A DNA stretch of 64,000 nt from Avena insularis (Eukaryota; Streptophyta; Magnoliopsida; Poales; Poaceae), in NCBI GenBank assembly GCA_023614405.1, contig CM042687.1, positions 239,532,292 through 239,596,291 of the forward strand. Reading direction: 5' to 3'. The notes below the pieces were generated by a model. That model did no database searches, was not told where the DNA came from, and was given only the letters and a program-made list of their open reading frames with translations. How positions within the stretch are numbered: position 1 is the stretch's first letter; each line of letters opens with the position of its first letter. Below, piece by piece: positions 22,334 through 32,503 of this stretch. The translations under genes and the position numbers were made by a program.

Positions 22334-24873
22334 ACGCCTGCTAGAGTCTTCATCCGGACGGGCAACATCATCGCCTCAACTGGCGAGCGCGTCTACTCTG
22401 GCCTCATCTAGAGGTTCGGAGCACTCAACTTTGTCAGCGACAATGCGGGCTACTTCGGGACCAAGTCGTTCCCTAGGGGAAGTCGCTTCATCAAGTTCGG
22501 CGAGCACCAGGTCTATGTCGTAGTGCGCGTGGAGCGCACATACCCCGAGCGCGTCATCTTGGCGCCGGATCCACCCGTGGTTCACGCTGCGGGAAAGCTT
22601 CACTAGCTCCTTCTGCCGAGGTAATGATGACAACTCATGATCCATCGCGCCCCCCAGCACCTCCAGTAGCTCCAGTGGTAAATGAGACCTCCGAAGAAGA
22701 AGACCCGAACATAACACCAAGGGCAGCGAGAACTGCGAAAGTACCCCTGGAGAAGCGGGAAAACATAGAAAAGAATAAAAGAGCCAAGGAGTTGCGGGAA
22801 GCAATAGAAAAACTAGCAGAGCCAGTGGCACCAGCAGCTGACCCGGTGCGTACGCAAGCCGAGTTAGAGGAAACTAGGAAAAAGGTGTTGGAAAAATCAA
22901 AGGAACTAGCCAAGCTACATCAGGACATGGATATCACGATCCGGGAATATAACTCAGTGCGCCGAGTCAAGGGCGCAAAGACCCGGCTCGAGGCGACGAG
23001 GATAAGAGGAAGGAACCTCAATGAGGAGCTGGCGGATGCTACGTCCAAAGTAACCCCAGAGTGCAGTCATGAAACAGCCATACAGCCGACATACAATACA
23101 ACGGCGGTGAACTTGAGAGCTGCAGAAGCAGCAATGTCAAAATTACCCCACTTGACGGGTGAGGCAAAGAGAAAGCAGCAGGAACGACTAAATGAGTTGG
23201 TGAGAGCAGCAGGAAAATTAATGAGGCGTACTATAGGGCAAATCCGGGTATAGCTGGAAGGTCACAACTTGTTCACTCGACAACCCCAATCCCGGCCAGG
23301 TCAGCTGGGCATAAAGCCTCCTCACCAGGGGATGCGCCGAGGCAGAGAAAAGAGAAAAGTGTGGACTCAGGAAAAAAACAAACAGATGGTTGCCTATGAT
23401 CCGGTAGTGGTTCAAGGGAATCCGGGTCGTTCCCAAGGCACAAGGAGAAAGACTGGCCATGGAAACAAAAACCAAGAGAACGCTGGCCAAGAAAAGCAAG
23501 TTGGGCAAAGAAATGATAATGGAGGCCAAAAATTCGTGCCACAGCCTAGGCGCGGGACTCATTCGGCAGGAGGAGGAAACCCACCTTCGAATCCGCCACC
23601 AATCTAACCCGAAAGAAGGCAGCAAAGTGCAGGAAGAGCAATGCAACAACCCGCAGATCCAAATTCTAATAGGTATAACAATGGTTACTCGGCTATGGTA
23701 AATGACAGATATGAAATGCCGGATCACATGTACCAAGCGATGGGATCAAGACTAGGTGGCAGAAATCTCCAACCAGACGATGCAAGACTAAAGCTTGACC
23801 GAATAAAAATGGCAGAGCTTGTCGAGTCACAAGGTCCGCATGGTCCACCATGTTTTGGCCCAAGGATCATGAGAGAGCCACCAGTGCCAAACTTTCAGCT
23901 GGCGAGAGGAACAAAGACTTATGATGGAAGCACCAAACCAGAGGACTGGCTTATCGATTACGGATCCACAATAAAAGTTGCACAAGGTAACCTGAGATGG
24001 GCAGTGCGGTACATGCCGCAAATGCTATAAGGACCAGTGAGGGTGTGACTAAATAACTTGCCACCCGGAAGCATCAACAGCTGGATTGATTTCCAGGAAG
24101 CTTTTGTGAGTAATTTCACAAGCACCTACAAGAGGACGAATCGCCCACATCAACTGGCTATGTGCAAAAACAGGCCGAATGAAACAAACAGAGAATTTCT
24201 TACTAGATGGTGCACTATGTGCAATTCTTGTGAAGGAGTAATTGAATCTCAGGCCATTGCATGCTTTGCACAAGGATGCAGACACAGAAGCGTGCTATGG
24301 CAAAGGTTACAGAGGGATATGCCGGTAAGTTTAGCTGAAATGATAAGAATCGCCAAGTCATATGCGCTAGGGGATCCGACTCAGCCTTTGCTCATGTCGG
24401 TAGACGGGATCACTGAGACTCAGATCTACGATGCAGCCGGATCACAAAGGCACCAAGAGAGAAGTGAATACAAAAGCAAGAGATGAGTTGAGAGTCCGTA
24501 TTACAGGTACGGCTCGACTCAAGTCGCCACGGTAAGTCAAGATCATCCTGATGCTGGAAGCAACCAACGTCAAAGGACGAGTGGGCAACAACAGTGGGTA
24601 CCAAAGAATGATGGCAAAAAGCCATATGAACAAAGAAAACCTTATCAAGAAAGGAAAAAGTACACTTATGAGATGATGTTGGATCAACCTTGCAAGTTTC
24701 ATACCCTGAGCCCAAGTAAGCCAGCAAACCACACAACTAGACAATGCACTTGGTTCCAGAAGGGTGACAGAGTGGACTCGCCAACACATCAGCTACCACC
24801 ACCTCTCCCGCCACCACTTACAGGGGGAAATGCTCAAGTTGTTGGAACTAAGCATAGATACAAGAACCAATAG
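22334..24873 (+). pseudogene. gag: C Gag, open except for nonsense codons
   Basis: From 22624 the coding frame is continuous to 24870 with stops only: TAG 23251, TAA 23605, TAA 24028, TGA 24046, TGA 24484, TAG 24871. An N-terminal stretch (22340-22620, ..RTGNIIASTGERVYSG..) carries further stops. Order: Pro/Glu-rich start, coiled-coil-like helical region (about 22730-23220), Gln/Asn/Gly-rich basic linker, Retrotrans_gag core (TKTYDGSTKPEDWL near 23917, LPPGSINSWIDFQEAF near 24058) and a zinc-finger-like CKFHTLSPSKPANHTTRQC near 24691. Such a C-H-H-C finger is typical of Tat-lineage Gag. The frame ends just before F's insertion, after which protease resumes at 58525. Confidence 0.85.
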
Positions 24874-24901
24874 CCAAGATACCGTAATCAATAAAGAAGA
24901 G

Positions 24902-26268
24902 TGATACGTCCAAAACGTATCTACTTTTCTGAACACTTTTGCTATTGTTTCTCCTCTAAACTTGTGTGATTTGGATACAACTAACACGGACTCATGCAGT
25001 TTTTAGCAGAATTACCTTGGTGTCTAGTTTTTGTGCAGAAAATCAACTATTAGGAAAAATAAATATTCCAAAAATTATATTTCACCAGAAGATCCATGAA
25101 GCCAAAAGACGAGACGGAGAAGGGGCCTGGGGGGCCCAAACCCCTGCCAGGCGCGGGCCCACCACTGGCCGCGCCTAGGGGGTGCAGCCACCCCAGGCAC
25201 CCCCTCAGCCTCCCTCTGCGCCTATAAGTTGCCTTTCGACCTAAAAACCAAGGGGGGTTGATAGTTTTCCAGAAAGAGTTCCGCTGCACCGTCGCCACCA
25301 GAAACCAAGATTCGGATCCAGAAACTCCGTTCTGGCACCCTGCCGGGACGGGGAATTTGGAGAGGATCATCGCCATCGTCATCACCAACGCATCTCCATT
25401 TACCATCGATGTTTCCCTCATCCATGAGTGAGTAATCCCCCGCTGTAGACTTGGGAATGGTAGGGATTGGATGAGTTCTATCATGTGATCAAATACGATC
25501 TGTTAGGGCATAGTGCCTAGTATCTCTATTAGTGCTATTTGACTTTGTTGCAACTTGTTGTGCTTAATGCTCGGCACTAGGGCCCGAGTGCCATGATCTC
25601 AGATCTGAACTTATTATTGAATCATTATGATAGTATTGTTTGTGATCTTATCTGCAAGTTGTGTACACATATCATTGTCCGGATCCAAAGAGCTCCAAAG
25701 TGACAATAATTGGGACAACCGGAGGGGATGGATGTGGTGTGAGAATCACATGTGTTCATGGAGTGTTAATGCTTTGCTCCGGTGCTCTATTAAAAGGAGA
25801 ACATTAATTGCCAGTAGTTCCCTAGAGGCCCCGCTGCCATGGGCTGGCTGGACAGAAGATGTTGTGCAAGTTCTCATTGCGAGCATGTATGACTATTTAT
25901 GGAGCACATGCCTAGGATTGTTTAGTACTTGGATGCTTGTTATTATTTATCTGCAATGCCCTAGATCTTGAAGTTACATGTTTAGACTCGTCCATGCAAC
26001 ACCCGTCCATCCATACATATGCCTACCGCACTCGAATCCCACTGTTACCGTTACTGCTACTATTGCTCTTGTTTCACTATTACTGTTGCTACTACCAAAC
26101 TGTTGCTACTGATAAACTTCTGTGAGCAAGAACTATTTCCAGGTGCAGATGAATTGACAACTCAATTGTTAAGGCTTGCAAGTATTCTTTGGATCCCCTT
26201 GTGTCGAATCAATAAATTGGGTAATACTACCCGTGAAGACTGTTGCGATCCCCTACACTTGTGGGTCA
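24902..26268 (+). repeat. F 5' LTR (1367 bp)
   Basis: Begins TGATACGTCC, ends ..GTGGGTCA. AAGAG (24897-24901) would be the target duplication. Near 26040-26110 there is a degenerate CTGTTACTACTR-type low-complexity run. About the last 290 bp have no counterpart in the 3' LTR. Confidence 0.9.
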
Positions 26269-26282
26269 TCAAGACTATTTTC

Positions 26283-26295
26283 TGGCGCTGTTGCC
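26283..26295 (+). other. F primer-binding site
   Basis: TGGCGCTGTTGCC, 14 bases after the LTR end; same type as in D. The next bases (ATGG) depart from the usual CGGGG, so the site is slightly decayed. Confidence 0.8.
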
Positions 26296-26772
26296 ATGGA
26301 GCATAGTTTTATTTGTAAGTTCACTTGGATCTATTATTGTTCACTGCTATTCCTTTCATCACGAGTAAGTCTCGTGATGGAAATTTCCCTATTTTACCAT
26401 CCACTACAAGAAGATGTATAGTCCTAAACACCTCTGTTGCTCTTGATTCACCGTCTGTTATAAGTAAGCTTGTCACACCACCACCACATACTCATGCTAC
26501 ACACACTGCTACTACTGCTAAATCTGAAACTGCTTTTGATGCTCATGATGTTACTTCTACTATGGTTGATGCGAGTGGTTCATTAGGTCCTTTCTTAGAT
26601 GCTACTATGGATAGTCTAGGAAATACCAAAACTCCTAGTGAAGACACTGTTACACCTGTTAGCTCACTTGAGTCTAGTGAGAGTTATGTTATTAATGATG
26701 GTTACATTGAGTTCACTGATGAATTTGTTGAAGAGTTCCGAAACACACATGGTACTAGTGCTATTAAGAGTC
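26296..26772 (+). pseudogene. gag: F Gag, N-terminal fragment
   Basis: An open frame (from about 26325) rich in Ser, Thr and Asp with segments such as DSLGNTKTPSEDTVTPV and EFTDEFVEEF, without a recognised domain. Element A begins at 26773. After A and one GAGTC duplication are discounted the frame continues in phase at 49008, so this is the N terminus of the gag found there. The true start codon is uncertain. Confidence 0.7.
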
Positions 26773-29700
26773 TGTCACATCCCAAGATTTTCCAAATCTT
26801 GTAATGTGAAAAAAATAAATGAATAAAATAAAACTTTGTTGATTTTCAGAGTGAGAAGAAACTTTTTGAATCCAATTAGAAACCTTCAAACCTATTTTGA
26901 TCAAATAAATCCTAAAAGGATTTAAAAACATAAGCAATTAATAAAGAAAGTTTTAAATACTTGGAATTGCTATTTTGGATCTTTTAATAAAAAGATTTGG
27001 TTTTCAAAGGCAAGTAGAAAAATAAATAGGGATTATTTTATAGAGCCAAATTAAACCTTGGCTAAGATTTTGAAATAAAACATTTTTGTTTTGATTAAAA
27101 GGGTAAAGATTTATCTAAATAAAATAGTAAGGATTTAATATCCAAGTTTATTAAAAATAAAGGTTTTACTATTTTAATTAAAACATCAAAACTTATTTAT
27201 TTATTTTAAACAAGTTTTCCAAGTATTCTATATTTTCAAATAAAACCTACTGATTTGGTTTTGAAAATATTTAGATTTCAAATGGAGATTTTAAATAAAT
27301 TAAAATCCATTTGATTTAATAAGTAATGTCCATTTTATTTAATTATAATGGACCCTAAAATAAAAATATTATTTTATTTTTGAGACTTGGTTTTGTGTTG
27401 TTAAACAGAACCAAATTCAATTACAAAGTGTGATGGAAGTTTGATTGTTTTGAATGTTTGATTTGTTTGGTTGAATTTCAAAACAGGAAATAGAAATGGA
27501 AAAAGGAAAAGTTTCAGAACAAAAAAAATGTGTAAAGGACACAGCCCAGTCGGCCAGCCCAACAAGCCCAACAGCCAGCCCACCCCACTTCCTCTCGCGA
27601 AACGTTTTCTCACTCAAACACTCACCCGCAGCGTCACAGACAGTTGGACGCCACCGCACCTCTTCCTCTATCGCTGACGAGACGGCCCCACCGCCAGCTC
27701 ACTCTCTTCTTCCTCGCGCAGACCCCGCCCTGCCGTTGCTGCCATTTACGTCGACGATGAATATGCGATGAATACTCCCTTGAATCCTCCCAGTAACCGC
27801 ACACATTTAAACGCCTGCGTCTTTCCTCTCTTTCCCCTCAGATCCCACTCGACGAGAGCCACCAGGCTGCCCTCGATTCCATTTGCCTTGCCACTGCTCC
27901 GATGAACTCGCGAGCAAATTCCGGCGACTCCGTGCCACCCCTTGCCTCCCCAAGCACACGGGCACATTCCCCAGACCCAGGCGCACCTTCCCGTGTCGCC
28001 AGCTCAACCGTGTGTGCTCTGCAGGCTCGGCTTCGACAACCTCTGAGCGCCGCCGCCGTCTGTTCCCACTCCGGCGACATCCCCTGGTAATTCCTGACCG
28101 CCCCTCCTCTCTGGTTGACACGAGCATACTCTCCTCTCTCACGCATGTCTAACGCACCCTCTGTTTTACACTGGCGTGACCTGTAGCCTCGTCCCCAACA
28201 ACGGCCGAGCGTGCCCGACGGAAGCAAGGACTCCGGCGAGCAATTGTCGACACCCCCGGGCGCCCCTGACCCTGTGGAGACCACGTCGAGAATCAGCGCA
28301 GCCCCGCGATCTCGGTGAGCACCTCCCCCTCTCTCTTTGCTTCCTGCATCGCCAGCAGATCTGGCGTCGCCGTCACCGCCGCTAAGCGCCGCCGATTCTT
28401 GGTCGAAATTGCTGTGAGCCGTGCGATGCGAATCGTCCGGCTGTGATTAGAACTGAGCGAATCGGTATGAGTCAACCCGCGCCGTGCGATCTGTTTAGAT
28501 CCAACGCCCCGCTGAGCGCAATCCGCGTGAACCGGTACCGCCCAATGAGAACACGCCGCATGGCACTAGTTTGTTTTAAAACAGATTTTTGAATCAGATT
28601 GATTTGCAAATTTGTAAGCCTTGTAACTTTTGATCCACACGTCCAAAAATTGCAAATTTTATATCAATGGAATCAGTGGAACAAGCCCTAGCCAACCATG
28701 CAATTTGTTTAGTAAAAAGCTTCTGGTGAAATGTTTGTTTTTTCAGAAACATTTGTATGCTTGTTTAGGTTATAAAAAATATTCCAAAATGATTTTGAGG
28801 TTGAAATCTTTGCAAATTGGTTTATTCTGAACCTACTGACCCTAGGAACCAACCTATGGATTTAAAAATGTATTTGGTGAAGATTGGGATTGAATAATTG
28901 AATTAGCCTATTTCTAGTCAAATAAAAATATTGATTTTGCTATGAAAATGATTTTGGAGTAAAAACTTTGGGAAAATGATTTGAATCAAACCTACTGACC
29001 CTAAAACACCAAGTTTTGAGAATTAACAACTTATTTGGTGAACATTATAAAATTTTTGCTTTGCCAAAAGCATTTTCCACCACATAAAATAATGTTTGGA
29101 TTTGAAAAATGGTTTTAGATAAAGCCCTTTTGCAAATGACTTTGCCACTTTAGAAATTGACCACCTTGATCCTTACAAAGTTTAGAGCCTAGTATAAACC
29201 ACCTTTACAAATAAAACTATCTTTTGCATGCTTGCATGCATGACTTTGTTTCCATGATTTTATGTGTGTTGAATTGTTTGAATATTGTTTTGGAATGCTA
29301 GTTGAATTTGTGTTTGATTGATTGATTTGTAGTGAAGTTAGAAGAGTGTGATATTAGCAAGATCAAGAAGTGAACCAACATTCCCTACCAAAAAGGCAAG
29401 TGACACTATCATCTAAAGTCCTACTATTTTCACTATACTTAGTGGATTTTGAAACATGCATGAAAAGAATTTCTATAATTATGCTATGCTAAACCCTAAT
29501 AGGATACCTTATATATTCCTTAGTGAAAACAATGTAGTTGTAAAATGCTTAGCCATGCTAGATATTTTGAGAAGAGATACATGTTGAGATTTTTATGAAG
29601 TTGAGAAAAGGACTTATGTTTTATATAATAAAACAAGTACTCAATGAACCACCTGGGTGGACAAGGATACTCAAGTTTTGGACAAGGTGGCAACAAAAGG

Positions 29701-30917
29701 AACCATGTCTATGGCAATCTCTTTGTGTTGTGCACCAAAATAAAACCACCCAGGAACTTAGAGATTGAACATGTTTCTCCAACAGTGGCTTCCGTGTACA
29801 GCCACATGCTAATATGGCTCTGGCTTAGTCAACTACATTGGGAAGACCCATGCATTGGTCTTCAGGTTTACTGGAAATGAGGGAACTAGGAACCCTACAT
29901 TGGTGCCTGAAGACAAGCTAGCAATGGTGTATGGGAGGACCCTCTGGAAAGACTTCGTCACATTCTCAATCTGCCACTACTCCATCTTGGTGAGTACTTA
30001 TCCAGCGGCCACTGGTGGCAACAAGATGAGATTGTGTCATGTGGGTAAAGTGTACAACTTCTGCAGAAGATAAAAATCTAAGTACTTAGCCGTGTCCCCG
30101 GTTATGGACAATACTGAGCAACTAAAGCTTGAAGCTATGGGAAATCTCGACATTCCAATTTCTAAAAGAAAAACTTTAAAGTGACAACAAAAGACTTGAA
30201 GCACTTGGGGTGTACCAAGGAGCTCAAGAGATTTGGATAAAAACTTGAAACACTTGGGGTTTACCAAGGAGCTCAAGAGATTTGGATAAAAACTTGAAGT
30301 ACTTGGGGATTTACCAAGGAGCTCAAGAGATTTGGATAAAAACTTGAAGTACTTGGGGTGTACCAAGGAGCTCAAGAGATTTTGACAAAGACAAGAAACA
30401 CTTGGGGATTTACCAAGGAGTTCAGAAAGATTTGACAAAAGATCAAAACTATTTTGAAAAGATAGGATAAAATATTGTTTTCTGCAAATGAGCCTAAAAC
30501 CCTACCTAGCCAAATATGCATGTAAAGATAGGATCCACTTGTATTCTACATAGTAGTGAAACTTGCCAATACAATTCAAATGTATTGACCCTTGTGGCTG
30601 TAACTTGTAATGTTGCAGGTTTTGTTTGATATTAGTGAAGTTGATTGATTAGGATTACAAGTCTACAACAAACATGTTTGCCTATGGCACTTTGAAGATG
30701 AAGGACCCCCATGCTTATAGATATTCTGCTGCAATGTAATGTAATAGCCAAAAAGCTATGTAAGATGTAATAAAATTATGTTATTCCTGGTTATAAAGTT
30801 ATATTATGACCTTTGTTTCTTGATATTACATCTTAACTGTGGATGCTAGCTATTGATCCAGGGACTAGCATTGTAAACACATGGATCTCTACCTTATTAA
30901 AGGTTGGGACCTCTACA
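26773..30917 (+). repeat. A 5' LTR (4145 bp)
   Basis: Begins TGTCACATCCC and ends GGGACCTCTACA. The first 700 bp are very AT-rich, 27540-28570 is GC-rich, the remainder AT-rich. The GC-rich part yields many overlapping ORFs that I do not regard as genes. A patch at 28356-28462 does not align with its counterpart 46454-46549 in the 3' LTR. Confidence 0.95.
30190..30440 (+). repeat. Tandem repeat (about 50 bp x 5) in A LTR
   Basis: Units share ACTTGGGGTNTACCAAGGAG and CTCAAGAGATTTGGATAAAA with slight changes; five copies run head to tail. The same array occurs in the 3' LTR at about 48275-48525 with the same unit number, so it predates insertion. Confidence 0.9.
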
Positions 30918-30919
30918 GA

Positions 30920-30931
30920 TGGTATCAGAGC
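30920..30931 (+). other. A primer-binding site
   Basis: TGGTATCAGAGC, two bases after the LTR, complementary to initiator methionine tRNA. The leader after it resembles that of E (GTTGCCTGTAGG, then GATTGGA/GGATTAGA-type sequence). Confidence 0.93.
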
Positions 30932-31086
30932 ATTATGTTGCCTGTAGGATTTGTAAACCTAGGATTGGACAAAACCCTTAGAAAAATAGGAGTTGTATTT
31001 GTTCCAAAACTTATTTACAAACAATCTTGTAAACTCTTTCCTTAACCATTTTGGTTTTGATTCTACATCTCTTCTATTTCGACTTG

Positions 31087-31497
31087 ATGGAAAAACCTAC
31101 CCCATGGCCAAGGACTTCACCATGTGCAAAGGACTTCTTCAACTCTAATGACTTCAACATCTTCAACTCTAATGACTTCAACTTCTTCAACTCTAATGAC
31201 TTCAACTTCTTCAACTCTAATGACTTCAACTTATTCAACTCTAATGACTTCAACATCTTCAGCATATTCACCAAGGACTTCAACCTTGGATGTCACTAAG
31301 GACAAGTGAGACAAGGAAATCTTGCTCAAGATTGGAGACTAAGGAAACACAAATTAGAAGGAGCCATCAACACCTTTGAAGTTTTTGTGACCAAAATTTT
31401 TCCCAAGGAAACCATGACCTCATGCAAAAAGAATCAACCAAGAAGGATGGAAAGATCACAAGTGAACCATATAGATGGACTACCATATTTTAGTTAA
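31087..31497 (+). other. A leader with 24-bp tandem repeat and short ORFs
   Basis: Five near-perfect copies of a 24-base unit (TTCAACTCTAATGACTTCAA plus four bases) lie at about 31138-31260. In one frame (start 31087, MEKPTPWPRTSPC) they encode an 8-residue repeat FNSNDFNF/I/L and end at 31299; in another frame (31124-31309) they encode SSTLMTST repeats. Either could be the N terminus of a decayed ORF. A separate 63-codon frame at 31306-31497 has no known domain. Which frame, if any, is translated is unclear. Confidence 0.5.
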
Positions 31498-31581
31498 GTC
31501 AAACACACAAACTTATGTGGTGTAACAAAAATATTTTGTTGCCTAAAAATGTGCTTGAACTTTGTTGTTTGAGTGAAAAGT

Positions 31582-32068
31582 TGTCGTGGGAATGGTCACG
31601 GCAGATGCTGCAATCGGCAGCGAGTAGTAGAACGAGGGGCAAGGGCGGCCAGCCATCTGCGGTGCGAGATGAGGGCGGAGACACAGGGTTTTACCCAGGT
31701 TCGGCCCCCCGGAGGGTAAAGACCTACTCCTGCTAGATTGTATTATGGATGTGGTACAATGGGCGAGCTCGGCGGCTAGGCGGCGAGTCGCTTGGGGGTA
31801 TGATGGAACGTATCTCTACACGCCCCGCAGGGAGGTTTATATAGGCTCACCTCCCCTAGGGTTTACATATCTCAACCGATTCAGTTAAAGCTTCGGTACT
31901 CGTTTAACCTAATCCGATCGGGCCTATCTACTACTTTGGGCCTTCACTTCCATCGCTTGGTTCCTCGCTAGGCTTCAATCCAGTCGCCGTCTTGCAGGCC
32001 CACTCGCCAAGTCTTGGGCCAGTCGGAAACGTCCTGCTGGGTATACCCCGGTAGGCATATCCCCATCA
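31582..32068 (-). repeat. B 3' LTR (487 bp)
   Basis: On the minus strand starts TGATGGGGATATGCC and ends CCACGACA. A minus-strand TATATAAA lies at 31843-31836. It is about 19 bp longer than the 43097-43564 copy because that copy has many one- to few-base deletions in one half. Confidence 0.93.
31836..31843 (-). promoter_or_regulatory. TATA box in B LTR (second copy at 43330-43337)
   Basis: TATATAAA on the minus strand in CCTATATAAACCTCC context, in both LTR copies, agreeing with minus-strand transcription of gag-pol from the right-hand LTR. Confidence 0.7.
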
Positions 32069-32086
32069 GTAGTCCCCGAGGCCGTC
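32069..32086 (-). other. B polypurine tract
   Basis: On the minus strand GGCCTCGGGGACTAC directly precedes the LTR start TGATGGGG, the expected plus-strand priming site. Confidence 0.75.
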
Positions 32087-32371
32087 GTCGATTTGGCGTA
32101 GGTGGCTGCTGGCAGTCGGAGCATACGGCTGCTGAGTAGACATCCAGTCGAATCAACGGCGGGCTCCTGTATAAAGGAAAAACTAATCACACTACTCGCA
32201 GCTTTGGCGAGTCGGTCAAATAAACACTTTCATAGTGGTTGGGTCGGCCGAGCAGTGGCTGAAGTTGGACCGTTAAACATGGTCAAACTAGCCGTTGGAG
32301 TTAATCCAACGATAACTTTTGGCGTAATCATCGCGCGGTAACGGTTACCGGATTTGGCGGGTAGCAACCGC

Positions 32372-32379
32372 TATATAAG
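32372..32379 (+). promoter_or_regulatory. Putative promoter of the antisense gene
   Basis: TATATAAG, in AACCGCTATATAAGAGG context, lies on the plus strand outside the LTR and 125 bases before the ATG at 32504, a normal TATA-to-start-codon spacing in plants. It points away from the LTR, in the direction opposite to gag-pol. Confidence 0.65.
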
Positions 32380-32503
32380 AGGACTGGCTAGCGATCAGAG
32401 GACCACCGTCTCACCATTTCCTCCATTGGCGCACCTTTCGCCTCCCTCCGCACCGCGACCCAGCCAACCGGAAATCCTCCGAGCCCCCACAAATCTTTCC
32501 GCC

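Noticed and set aside
24658..24873. Separate small gene with C-H-H-C finger near 24691
   Set aside because: Same frame as upstream C gag and in the standard place for the Tat Gag zinc finger; it is the tail of gag after a nonsense codon.
30190..30440. CRISPR-like array
   Set aside because: Units are contiguous without unique spacers, and the context is a plant LTR; the 24-bp array at 31138 is the same kind of simple tandem repeat.
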